Source: Euonymus europaeus (lineage: Eukaryota > Streptophyta > Magnoliopsida > Celastrales > Celastraceae). Taken from it: a stretch of 64,000 nt of DNA. The stretch lies in NCBI GenBank assembly GCA_963580455.1, contig OY756960.1, positions 9,982,001-10,046,000 on the forward strand. The letters run 5' to 3'. Made by a program: the position numbers and the translations under genes. Positions 25,186-37,741 of the stretch are shown piece after piece (the first letter of the stretch is position 1; every line of letters starts with the position of its first letter). The notes beneath the pieces are model-generated. The model was not told the DNA's origin and made no database searches. It was given only the letters and a program-made list of their open reading frames with translations.

Positions 25186-28100
25186 CTACTTCGGACCATC
25201 AAAGTTGCTCGGTGTACACATTTTATAGTTCTTTTATGTCAAATTTTACGAGTATAAATTCCTAGATTATTTCGATGCCAAAACACCAACTTTCTATGCC
25301 AAATTGACAAAAAACGTTAAAATCTCCTCCATAGATAGAGTTGAGTAAGTTCGGACCATGAAAGTTGCTCGGTGTACACTTTTTAATGTTCTTCTATGTC
25401 AAATTTTGTGAGTATAACTTCCTAGATTATTTCGATTCCCTAACACCAACTTTCTATGACAAATGGACAAAAACCGTTAAAGCTCCACCATAGATAGAGT
25501 TGAGCAACTTCGGACCATAAAAGTTGCTCGGTGTACACTTTTTATTTTTCTTCTATGTCAAATTTTATGAGTATTAGCTTCCAAGATTATCTCGATGCCA
25601 AAAAACCACCTTTCTTCGACAAATGGACAAAAGCCGATAAAAGCTCCACCATAAATAGAGTTGAGCAACTTCGGACCATCAAAGTTGCTCGGTGTACACA
25701 TTTTACTGTTTTTCTATGTCAAATTTTATAGTATAAGCTTCCGAGATTATTTCGATTCCAAAAAACCACCTTTCTTCGACAAATGGAGAAAAACCGTTAA
25801 AAGCTCCACCATAGATAGAGTTGAGCAACTTCGGACCATCAAAGTTTCTCGGTGTACACATTTTATTGTTATTTTATGTCAAATTTTACGAGTATAAATT
25901 CCTAGATTATTTCGATGCCAAAACACCAACTTTCTATGCCAAATGGACAAAAAACGTTAAAAGCTCCTCCATAGATAGAGTTGAGTAAATTCGGACCATG
26001 AAAGTTGCTCGGTGTACACTTTTTAATGTTCTTCTATGTCAAATTTTATGAGTATAACTTCCTAGATTATTTCGATTCCCTAACACCAACTTTCTATGAC
26101 AAATGGACAAAAACCGTTAAAGCTCCACCATAGATAGAGTTGAGCAACTTCGGACCATAAAAGTTGCTCGGTGTACACTTTTTATTGTTCTTCTATGTCA
26201 AATTTTACGATTATAAGCTTCCTAGATTAGTTCGATGCCAATACACCACATATCTATCCCAAATGGACAAAAACCGTTAAAAGCTCCTCCATAGATAGAG
26301 TTGAGTAAAGTCGGACCATGAAAGTTGCTCGGTGTACACATTTTATTGTTCTTCTATGTCAAATTTTACGAGTATAACTTCCTAGATTATTTCGATGCCA
26401 AAACACCAACTTTCTATGCCAAATGGACAAAAACCGTTAAAAGCTCCTCCATAGATAGAGTTGAGCTACTTCGGACCATCAAAGTTGCTCGGTGTACACA
26501 TTTTATAGTTCTTTTATGTCAAATTTTACGAGTATATCTTCCTAGATTATTTCGATGCCAAAACACCAACTTTCTATGCCAAATAGACAAAAACAGTTAA
26601 AAGCTCCCCCATAGATAGAATTGAGTAACTTCGGACCATCAAAGTTGCTCGGTGTACACTTTTTATTGTTCTTCTATGTCAAATTTTACGTGTATAAGCT
26701 TCCTAGATTAGTTCGATGCCAAAACACCTCATATCTATGCCAAATGGACAAAAACCGTTAAAAGCTCCTCCATAGATAGAGTTGAGTAAATTCGGACCAT
26801 GAAAGTTGCTCGGTGTACACTTTTTATTGTTCTTTTATGTCAAATTTTACGAGCATAACTTCCTAGATTATTTCGATTCCAAAACAACAACTTTCTATGA
26901 CAAATGGACAAAAACCGTTAAAGCTCCACCATAGATAGAGTTGAGCAACTTCGGACTATCAATGTTGCTCGGTGTACACTTTTTATTGTTCTTCTATGTC
27001 AAATTTTACGAGTATAAGCTTCGTAGATTTTTTCGATGTCAAAAAACCACATATCTATGCCAAATGGACAAAAACCGTTAAAAGCTCCTCCATAGATAGA
27101 GTTGAGCAAATTCGGACCATGAAAGTTGCTCGGTGTACACTTTTTATTGTTCTTCTATGTCAAATTTTACGAGTATAAGCTTCGTGGATTATTTCGATGC
27201 CAAAACACAACATATCTATGTCAAACGGACAAAAACCGTTAAAAGCTCCTCCATAGATACAGTTGAGCAACTTCGGACAGTGAAAGTTGCTCAGTGTACA
27301 TTTTTTATTGTTCTTCTATGTCAAATTTTACGAGTATAACTTCCTAGATTATTTCGATTCCAAAACACCAACTTTATATGACAAATGGAAAAAAACCGTT
27401 AAAGCTCCTCTATAGATAGAGTTGAGCAACTTCGGACCATCAATGTTGCTCGGTGTACACTTTTTATTGTTCTTCTATGTCAAATTTTATAGTATAAGAT
27501 TCCTAGATTATTTCGATGCCAAAACACCAACTTTCTATGCCAAATGGACAAAAAACGTTAAAAGCTCCTCCATAGATAGATTTGAGTAAATTCGGACCAT
27601 GAAAGTTGCTCGGTGTACACTTTTTAATGTTCTTCTATGTCAAATTTTATGAGTATAACTTCCTAGATTATTTCGATTCCCTAACACCAACTTTCTATGG
27701 CAAATGGACAAAAATCGTTAAAGCTCCACCATAGATAGAGTTGAGCAACTTCGGACCATAAAAGTTGCTCGGTGTACACTTTTTATTTTTCTTCCATGTC
27801 AAATTTTACGAGTATTAGCTTCCAAGATTATCTCAATGCCAAAAAACCACCTTTCTTCGACAAATGGACAAAAGCCGATAAAAGCACCACCATAAATAGA
27901 GTTGAGCAACTTCGGACCATCAAAGTTTCTCGGTGTACACATTTTATTGTTTTTCTATGTCAAATTTTATAGTATAAGCTTCCTAGATTATTTTGATGCC
28001 AAGAAACCAACTTTCTTTGACAAATGGAGAAAAACCGTTAAAAGCTCCACCATAGATAGAGTTGAGCAACTTCGGACCATCAAAGTTTCTCGGTGTACAC

Positions 28101-29050
28101 ATTTTATTGTTATTTTATGTCAAATTTTACGAGTATATCTTCCTAGATTATTTCGATGCCAAAACACCAACTTTCTATGCCAAATGGACAAAAACAGTTA
28201 AAAGCTCCTCCATAGATAGAGTTGAGAAACTTCGGACCGTCAAAGTTGCTCGGTGTACACTTTTTATTGTTCTTCTATGTCAAATTTTACGTGTATAAGC
28301 TTCCTAGATTTGTTCGATGCCAAAACACCTCATATCTATGCCAAATGGACAAAAACCGTTAAAAACTCCTCCATAGATAGAGTTGATTAAATTCGGACCA
28401 TGAAAGTTGCTCGGTGTACACTTTTTATTGTTCTTTTATGTCAAATTTTACGAGCATAACTTCCTAGATTATTTCGATTCCAAAACAACAACTTTCTATG
28501 ACAAATGGACAAAAACCGTTAAAGCTCCACCATAGATAGAGTTGAGTAACTTCGGACCATCAATGTTGCTCGGTGTACACTTTTTATTGTTCTTCTATGT
28601 CAAATTTTACGAGTATAAGCTTCGTAGATTATTTCGATGTCAAAACACCACATATCTATGCCAAATGGACAAAAACCGTTAAAAGCTCCTCCATAGATAG
28701 AGTTGAGCAAATTCGGACCATGAAAGTTGCTCGGTGTACACTTTTTATTGTTCTTCTATGTCAAATTTTACGAGTATAAGCTTCGTAGATTATTTCGATG
28801 CCAAAACACAACATATCTTTGTCAAACGGACAAAAACCGTTAAAAGCTCCTCCATAGATAGAGTTGAGCAACTTCGGACCGTGAAAGTTGCTCAGTGTAC
28901 ATTTTTATTGTTCTTCTATGTCAAATTTTACGAGTATAACTTCCTAGATTATTTCGATTCCCTAACACAAACTTTCTATGACAAATGGACAAAAACCGTT
29001 AAAGCTCCACCATCGAGAGAGTTGAGCAACTTCAGACCATCAAAGTTGCT
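25186..29050. repeat. Older, diverged higher-order repeats (14-mer and 10-mer offsets)
   Basis: The series with AAAAAACGTTAAAA, TTTTTAATGTTC, GTATTAGCTTCCAAG and AAAAGCCGATAAAAG at about 25.26-25.9 kb recurs at about 27.5-28.1 kb (offset about 2241 bp). The segment at about 26.5-27.35 kb recurs at about 28.13-28.95 kb (offset about 1601 bp). Copies differ at many positions, so they are older than the near-identical pairs elsewhere. The TTTTATAGTTC variant occurs twice, near 25226 and 26502. Confidence 0.7.
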
Positions 29051-31934
29051 CGGTGTACACTTTTTATTGTTCTTCTATGTCAAATTTTACGTGTATAAGC
29101 TTCCTAGATTACTTCGATGCCAAAACACCACATATCCATGCTAAATGGACAAAAACTGTTAAAAGCTCCTCCATAGATAGAGTTGAGCAAATTTGGACCA
29201 TGAAAGTTGCTCGGTGTACACTTTTTATTGTTCTTCTATGTCAAATTTTACGAGTATAAGCTTCGTTGATTATTTCGATGCCAAAACACTACATATCTAT
29301 GCCAAACGGACAAAAACCGTTAAAAGCTCCTCCATGGATAGAGTTGAGCAACTTCGAACCATGAAAGTTGCTCTGTGTACACTTTTTATTGTTCTTCTAT
29401 GTCAAATTTTACGTGTATAAGATTCCTAGATTACTTCGATGCCAAAACACTACATATCTATGCCAAACGGACAAAAATCGTTAAAAGCTTCTCCATAGAT
29501 AGAGTTGAGCAACTTCGGACCATGAAAGTTGCTCAGTGTACACTTTTTATTGTTCTTCTACGTCAAATTTTACGAGTACAAGCTTCCTAGATTATCTCGA
29601 TGCCAAAAAACCACCTTTCTTCGACAAATGGACAAAAACCAATAAAAGCTCCACCATAAATAGAGTTGAGCAACTTCGGACCATGAAAGTTACCCGGTGT
29701 ACACATTTTATTGTTCTTTTATGTCAAATTTTACGAGTATAAGCTTCCTAGATTATTTCGATGCCAAAACACCAACTTTCTATGCCAAATGAAGAAAAAC
29801 CGTTAAAAGCTCCTCGATAGATAGAGTTGAGCAACTTCGGACCATCAAAGTTGCTCGGTGTATACTTTTGATTGTTCTTCTATGTCAAATTTTACGTGTA
29901 TAAACTTCCTAGATTACTTCGATGCCAAAACACCACATATCTATGCAAAATGGACAAAAACCGTTAAAGCTCCTCCATAGATAGAGTTGAGCAAATTCGG
30001 ACCATGAAAGTTGCTCGGTGTACACTTTTTATTGTTCTTCTATGTCAAATTTTACGAGTATAACTTCCTAGATTATTTCGATTCCAAAACACCAACTTTC
30101 TATTCCAAATGGACAAAAACCGTTAAAACCTCCTCCATAGATAGAGTTGAGCAACTTTGGACCATCAAAGTTACTCGGTGTACACTTTTTATTGTTCTTC
30201 TATGTCAAATTTTACGTGTATAAGCTTCCTAGATTAGTTCGATGCCAAAACACCACATATCTATGCCAAATGGACAAAAACCGTTAAAAGCTCCTCCATA
30301 GATAGAGTTGAGTAAATTCGGACCATGAAAGTTGCTCGGTGTACCCATTTTATTGTTCTTTTATGTCAAATTTTACGAGTATAACTTCCTAGATTATTTC
30401 GATGCCAAAACACCAGCTTTCTATGCCAAATGGACAAAAACCGTTAAAAGCTCCTCCATAGATAGAGTTGAGCAACTTCGGACCATCAAAGTTGCTCGGT
30501 GTACACTTTTTATTGTTCTTCTATGTCAAATTTTACGTGTATAAGCTTCCTAGATTCGTTCGATGCCAAAACACCACATATCTATGTCAAATGGACAAAA
30601 ACTGTTAAAAGCTCCTCCATAGATAGAGTTGAGCAACTTCGGACCATCAAAGTTGCTCGGTGTACACATTTTATTGTTCTTTTATGTCAAATTTTACGAG
30701 TATAACTTCCTAGATTATTTCGATTCCAAAACACCAACTTTCTATGACAAATGGAAAAAAACCGTTAAAGCTCCTCTATAGATAGAGTTGAGCAACTTCG
30801 GACCATCAATGTTGCTCGGTGTACACTTTTTATTGTTCTTCTATGTCAAATTTTATAGTATAAGATTCCTAGATTATTTCGATGCCAAAAAACCAACTTT
30901 CTTCTACAAATGGAGTAAAACCGTTAAAAGCTCCTCCATAGATAGAGTTGAGCAACTTCGGACCATCAAAGCTGCTCAATGTACACATTTTATTGTTCTT
31001 TTATGTCAAATTTTACGAGTATAAGCTTCCTAGATTATTTCGATGCCAAACACCAACTTTCTATGCCAAATGGACAAAAATCATTAAAAGCTCCCCGATA
31101 GATAGAGTTGAGCAACTTCGGACCATCAAAGTTGCTCGGTGTACACTTTTGATTGTTCTTCTATGTCAAATTTTATGTGTATAAACTTCCTGGATTACTT
31201 CGATGCCAAAACACCACATATCTATTCCAAATGGACAAAAACCGTTAAAGCTCCTCCATAGATAGAGTTGAGCAAATTCAGACCATGAAAGTTGCTCGGT
31301 GTACACTTTTTATAGTTCTTCTATGTCAAATTTTACGAGTATAACTTCCTAGATTATTTCGATTCCAAAACACCAACTTTCTATGTCAAATGGACAAAAA
31401 CCGTTAAAAGCTCCTCCATAGATAGAGTTGAGCAACTTCGGACCATCAAAGTTGCTCGGTGTACACTTTTTATTGTTCTTCTATGTCAAATTTTACGAGT
31501 ATAAGCTTCCTAGATTAGTTCGATGCCAAAACACCACATATCTATGCCAAATGGACAATAACCGTTAAAAGCTCCTCCATAGATAGAGTTGAGTAAAGTC
31601 GGACAATGAAAGTTGCTCGGTGTACACATTTTATTGTTCTTCTATTTCAAATTTTACGAGTATAACTTCCTAGATTATTTCGATCCCAAAACACCAACTT
31701 TCTATGCCAAATGGACAAAAACCGTTAAAAGCTCCGCCATAGATAGAGTTGAGCTACTTCGGACCATCAAAGTTGCTCGGTGTACACATTTTATTGTTCT
31801 TTTATGTTAAATTTTACGAGTATAAATTCCTAGATTATTTCGATGCCAAAACACCAACTTTCTATGCCAAATGGAAAAAAACCGTTAAAAGCTCCTCCAT
31901 AGATAGAGTTGAGGAAATTCGGACCATGAAAGTT
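29051..31934. repeat. Satellite segment with no close tandem duplicate
   Basis: This is continuous satellite monomers. The variant order at the start (CCATGCTAAATGG, GCTTCGTTGATT, AAGATTCCTAGATTAC, then AAAAAACCACC) parallels about 62.6-63.6 kb. The part at about 30.6-31.2 kb matches about 32.5-33.1 kb at an offset of about 1921 bp (12 monomers), sharing GGAAAAAAACCGTTAAAGCTCC and the TTTTATAGTATAAGATTCC monomer. Small indels such as GATGCCAAACACC near 31043 occur. Confidence 0.7.
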
Positions 31935-34785
31935 GCTCGGTGTACACTTTTTATTATTCTTCTATGTCAAATTTAACGAGTATAAGCTTCGTAGATTATT
32001 TCGATGCCAAAACACTACACATCTATGCCAAATGGACAAAAACCGTTAAAAGCTCCTCCATAGATAGAGTTGAGCAACTTCGGACCATCAAAGTTGCTCG
32101 GTGTACACATTTTATTGTTCTTTTATGTCAAATTTTACGAGTATAACTTCCTAGATTAGTTCGATTCCAAAACACCAACTTTCTATGACAAATGGACAAA
32201 AACCGTTAAAGCTCCACCATAGATAGAGTTAAGCAACTTCGGACCATCAATGTTGCTCGGTGTACACTTTTTATTGTTCTTCTATGTCAAATTTTACGTG
32301 TATAACTTCCTAGATTTTTTCGATTCCAAAACACCAACTTTCTATGCCAAATGGACAAAAGCCGTTAAAAGCTCCTCCATAGATAGAGTTGAGCAACTTC
32401 GGACCATCAAAGTTGCTCGGTGTACACTTTTTATTGTTCTTCTATGTCAAATTTTACGTGTATAAGCTTCCTAGATTAGTTCGATGCCAAAACACCACAT
32501 ATCTATGTCAAATGGACAAAAAACCGTTAAAAGCTCCTCCATAGATAGAGTTGAGCAACTTCGGACCATCAAAGTTGCTCGGTGTACACATTTTATTGTT
32601 CTTTTATGTCAAATTTTACGAGTATAACTTCCTAGATTATTTCTATTCCAAAACACCAACTTTCTATGACAAATGGAAAAAAACCGTTAAAGCTCCTCTA
32701 TAGATAGAGTTGAGGAACTTCGGATCATCAATGTTGCTCGGTGTACACTTTTTATTGTTCTTCTATGTCAAATTTTATAGTATAAGATTCCTAGATTATT
32801 TCGATGCATAAAACCAACTTTCTTCTACAAATGGAGAAAAACCGTTAAAAGCTCCTCCATAGATAGAGTTGAGCAACTTCGGACCATCAAAGTTGCTCAA
32901 TGTACACATTTTATTGTTCTTTTATGTCAAATTTTACGAGTATAAGCTTCCTAGATTATTTCGATGCCAAAACACCAACTTTCTATGCCAAATGGACAAA
33001 AACCGTTAAAAGCTCCTCGATAGATAGAGTTGAGCAACTTCGGACCATCAAAGTTGCTCGGTGTACACTTTTGATTGTTCTTCTATGTCAAATTTTACGT
33101 GTATAAACTTCCTAGCTTACTTCGATGCCAAAACACCACATATTTATGCCAAATGGACAAAAACCGTTAAAGCTCCTCCATAGATAGAGTTGAGCAACTT
33201 CGGACCATCAAAGTTGCTCGGTGTACACATTTTATTGTTCTTTTATGTCAAATTTTACGAGTATAACTTCCTAGATTAGTTCGATTCCAAAACACCAACT
33301 TTCTATGACAAATGGACAAAAACCGTTAAAGCTCCACCATAGATAGAGTTGAGCAACTTCGGACCATCAATGTTGCTTGGTGTACACTTTTTATTGTTCT
33401 TCTATGTCAAATTTTACGTGTATAACTTCCTAGATTTTTTCGATTCCAAAACACCAATTTTCTATGCCAAATGGACAAAAACCGTTAAAAGCTCCTCCAT
33501 AGATAGAGTTGAGCAACTTCGGACCATCAAAGTTGCTCGGTGTACACTTTTTATTATTCTTCTATGTCAAATTTTACGAGTATAAGCTTCGTAGATTATT
33601 TCGATGCCAAAACACTACATATCTATGCCAAATGGACAAAAACCGTTAAAAGCTCCTCCATAGATAGAGTTGAGCAACTTCGGACCATCAAAGTTGCTCG
33701 GTGTACACATTTTATTGTTTTTTTATGTCAAATTTTACGAGTATAACTTCCTAGATTAGTTCGATTCCAAAACACCAACTTTCTATGACAAATGGACAAA
33801 AACCGTTAAAGCTCCACCATAGATAGAGTTGAGAAACTTCGGACCATCAATGTTGCTCGGTGTACACTTTTTATTGTTCTTCTATGTCAAATTTTATGTG
33901 TATAACTTCCTAGATTTTTTCGATTCCAAAACACCAACTTTCTATGCCAAATGGACGAAAACCGTTAAAAGCTCCTCCATAGATAGAGTTGAGCAACTTC
34001 GGACCATCAAAGTTGCTCGATGTACACTTTTTATTGTTCTTCTATGTCAAATTTTACGTGTATAGGCTTCCTAGATTAGTTCGATGCCAAAACACCACAT
34101 ATCTATGTCAAATGGACAAAAACCGTTAAAAGCTCCTCCATAGATAGAGTTGAGCATCTTCGGACCATCAAAGTTGCTCGGTGTACACATTTTATTGTTC
34201 TTTTATGTCAAATTTTACGAGTATAACTTCCTAGATTATTTCTATTCCAAAACACCAACTTTCTATGACAAATGGAAAAAAACCGTTAAAGCTCCTCTAT
34301 AGATAGAGTTGAGCAACTTCGGACCATCAATGTTGCTCGGTGTACACTTTTTATTGTTCTTCTATGTCAAATTTTATAGTATAAGATTCCTAGATTATTT
34401 CGATGCATAAAACCAACTTTCTACTACAAATGGAGAAAAACCGTTAAAAGCTCCTCCATAGATAGAGTTGAGCAACTTCGGACCATCAAAGTTGCTCAAT
34501 GTACACATTTTATTGTTCTTTTATGTCAAATTTTACGAGTATAAGCTTCCTAGATTATTTCGATGCCAAAACACCAACTTTCTATGCCAAATGGACAAAA
34601 ACCGTTAAAAGCTCCTCGATAGATAGAGTTGAGCAACTTCGGACCATCAAAGTTGCTCGGTGTACACTTTTGATTGTTCTTCTATGTCAAATTTTATGTG
34701 TATAAACTTCCTAGATTACTTCGATGCCAAAACAGCACATATCTATGGCAAATGGACAAAAACCGTTAAAGCTCCTCCATAGATA
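31935..34785. repeat. About 1600-bp (10-mer) higher-order repeat with an internal 480-bp (3-mer) step
   Basis: About 31935-33185 matches about 33534-34785 at an offset of 1599-1600 bp. Markers are TTTATTATTCTTC, ATTAGTTCGATTCC, TTCTATTCCAAAACACC and the 1-bp-shorter GATGCATAAAACC. Between them, monomers near 33.2-33.65 kb repeat at 480 bp (33349 to 33829). Both copies carry the GCTCCTCGATAG monomer near the end. Confidence 0.8.
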
Positions 34786-35335
34786 GAGTTGAGCAAATTC
34801 GGACAATGAAAGTTGCTCGGTGTACACTTTTTATTGTTCTTCTATGTCAAATTTTACGAGTATAACTTCCTAGATTATTTCGATTCGAAAACACCAACTT
34901 TCTATGCCAAATGGACAAAAACCGTTAAAAGCTCCTGCATAGATAGAGTTGAGCAACTCCGGACCATCAAAGTTGCTCGGTGTACACTTTTGATTGTTCT
35001 TCTATGTCAAATTTTACGTGTATAAACTTCCTAGATTACTTCGATGCCAAAACAGCACATATCTATGGCAAATGGACAAAAACCGTTAAAGCTCCTCCAT
35101 AGATAGAGTTGAGCAAATTCGGACAATGAAAGTTGCTCGGTGTACACTTTTTATTGTTCTTCTATGTCAAATTTTACGAGTATAACTTCCTAGATTATTT
35201 CGATTCGAAAACACCAACTTTCTATGCCAAATGGACAAAAACCGTTAAAAGCTCCTGCATAGATAGAGTTGAGCAACTTCGGACCATCAAAGTTGCTCGG
35301 TGTACACTTTTTATTGTTCTTCTATGTCAAATTTT
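34690..35335. repeat. 320-bp (dimer) tandem repeat, two copies
   Basis: Two consecutive dimers share four rare variants in order: AAACAGCACATATC, CTATGGCAAATGG, CGATTCGAAAACACC and GCTCCTGCATAG. The offset is exactly 320 bp. One visible difference is AACTCCGGACC at about 34955 versus AACTTCGGACC in the next copy. The dimer is the smallest higher-order unit clearly resolved here. Confidence 0.85.
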
Positions 35336-36659
35336 ACGAGTATAAGCTTCCTAGATTAGTTCGATGCCAAAACACCACATATCTATGCCAAATGGACAAT
35401 AACCGTTAAAACCTCCTCCATAGATAGAGTTGAGTAAAGTCGGACCATGAAAGTTGCTCGGTGTACACATTTTATTTTTCTTCTATGTCAAATTTTACGA
35501 GTATAACTTCCTAGATTATTTCGATGCCAAAACACCAACTTTCTATGCCAAATGGACAAAAACCGTTAAAAGCTCCTCCATAGATAGAGTTGAGTAAATT
35601 CGGACCATGAAAGTTGCTCGGTGTACACTTTTTATTATTCTTCTATGTCAAATTTTACGAGTATAAGCTTCGTAGATTATTTCGATGCCAAAACACTACA
35701 TATCTATGCCAAATGGACAAAAACCATTAAAAGCTCCTCCATAGATAGAGTTGAGCAACTTCGGAACATCAAAATTGCTCGGTGTACACATTTTATTGTT
35801 CTTTTATGTCAAATTTTACGAGTATAACTTTCTAGATTAGTTCGATTCCAAAACACCAACTTTCTATGACAAATGGACAAAAACCGTTAAAGCTCCACCA
35901 TAGATAGAGTTGAGCAACTTCGGACCATCAATGTTGCTCGGTGTACACTTTTTATTGTTCTTCTATGTCAAATTTTACGTGTATAACTTCCTAGATTTTT
36001 TCGATTCCAAAACACCAACTTTCTATGCCAAATGGACAAAAACCGTTAAAAGCTCCTCCATAGATAGAGTTGTGCAAATTTGGACCATGAAAGTTGCTCG
36101 GTGTACACTTTTTATTGTTCTTCTATGTCAAATTTTATGTGTATAAGCTTCGTAGATTATTTCGATGCCAAAACACAAGATATCTATGCCAAACGGACAA
36201 AAACCGTTAAAAGCTCCTCCATAGATAGAGTTGAGCAACTTCGGACCATCAAAGTTGCTCGGTGTACACATTTTATTGTTCTTTTATGTCAAATTTTACG
36301 AGTATAACTTCCTAGATTATTTCTATTCCAAAACACCAACTTTCTATGACAAATGGACAAAAACCGTTAGAAGCTCCTCCATATATAGAGTTGAGCAACT
36401 TCGGACCATCAAAGTTGCTCGGTGTACACTTTTTATTGTTCTTCTATGTCAAATTTTACGCGTATAAGCTTCCTAGATTAGTTCGATGCCAAAACACCAC
36501 ATATCTATGCCAAATGGACAAAAACCGTTAAAAGCTCCTCCATAGATAGAGTTGAGCAACTTCGGACCATCAAAGTTGCTCGGTGTACACATTTTATTGT
36601 TCTTTTATGTCAAATTTTACGAGTATAAGCTTCCTAGATTATTTCGATCCCAAAACACC
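35336..36659. repeat. Satellite segment, ordinary monomers
   Basis: This is continuous satellite with no non-satellite insertion. It includes the TTTATTATTCTTC monomer series also present near 31.94 and 33.54 kb, here about 13 monomers further on. Private variants include GTTGTGCAAATTTGG near 36070 and ACACAAGATATC near 36175. Confidence 0.7.
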
Positions 36660-37741
36660 AACTTTCTATGTCAAATGGACAAAAACCGTTAAAAGCTCCT
36701 TCATAGATAGAGTTGAGCAACTTCGGACCGTCAAAGGTGCTCGGTGTACACTTTTTATTGTTCTTCTATGTCAAATTTTACGTGTATAAGCTTCCTTGAT
36801 TAATTCGATGCCAAAACACCACATATCTATGCCAAATGGACAAAAACCGCTAAAAGCTCCTCCATAGATAGAGTTGAGTAAATTCGGACCATGAAAGTTG
36901 CTCGGTGTACACTTTTTATTGTTCTTTTATGTCAAATTTTACGAGTATAACTTCCTAGATTATTTCGATGCCAAAACACCAACTTTCTATTCCAAATGGA
37001 CAAAAACCGTTAGAAGCTCCTCCATAGATAGAGTTGAGCAACTTCGGACCATCAAAGTTGCTCGGTGTACACTTTTTATTGTTCTTCTATGTCAAATTTT
37101 TCGTGTATAAACTTCCCAGATTACTTCGATGCCAAAACACCACATTTCTATGCCAAATGGACAAAAACCGTTAAAGCTCCTCCATAGATAGAGTTGAGCA
37201 AATTCGGACCATGAAAGTTGCTCGGTGTACACTTTTTATTGTTCTTCTATGTCAAATTTTACGAGTATAACTTCCTAGATTATTTCGATTCCAAAACACC
37301 AACTTTCTATGTCAAATGGACAAAAACCGTTAAAAGCTCCTGCATAGATAGAGTTGAGCAACTTCGGACCATCAAAGGTGCTCGGTGTACACTTTTTATT
37401 GTTCTTCTATGTCAAATTTTACGTGTATAAGCTTCCTTGATTAATTCGATGCCAAAACACCACATATCTATGCCAAATGGACAAAAACCGCTAAAAGCTC
37501 CTCCATAGATAGAGTTGAGTAAATTCGGACCATGAAAGTTGCTCGGTGTACACTTTTTATTGTTCTTTTATGTCAAATTTTACGAGTATAACTTCCTAGA
37601 TTATTTCGATGCCAAAACACCAACTTTCTATTCCAAATGGACAAAAACCGTTAGAAGCTCCTCCATAGATAGAGTTGAGCAACTTCGGACCATCAAAGTT
37701 GCTCGGTGTACACTTTTTATTGTTCTTCTATGTCAAATTTT
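36660..37741. repeat. 641-bp (4-mer) higher-order repeat
   Basis: About 36660-37100 is repeated at about 37301-37741. Shared rare variants in order are AAAGGTGCTCGG, CTTCCTTGATTAATTCG, AAAACCGCTAAAAGC, CTATTCCAAATGG and CGTTAGAAGCTCC. The intervening 200 bp carries a monomer with TTTTTCGTGTATAAAC not seen in the second unit. Confidence 0.82.
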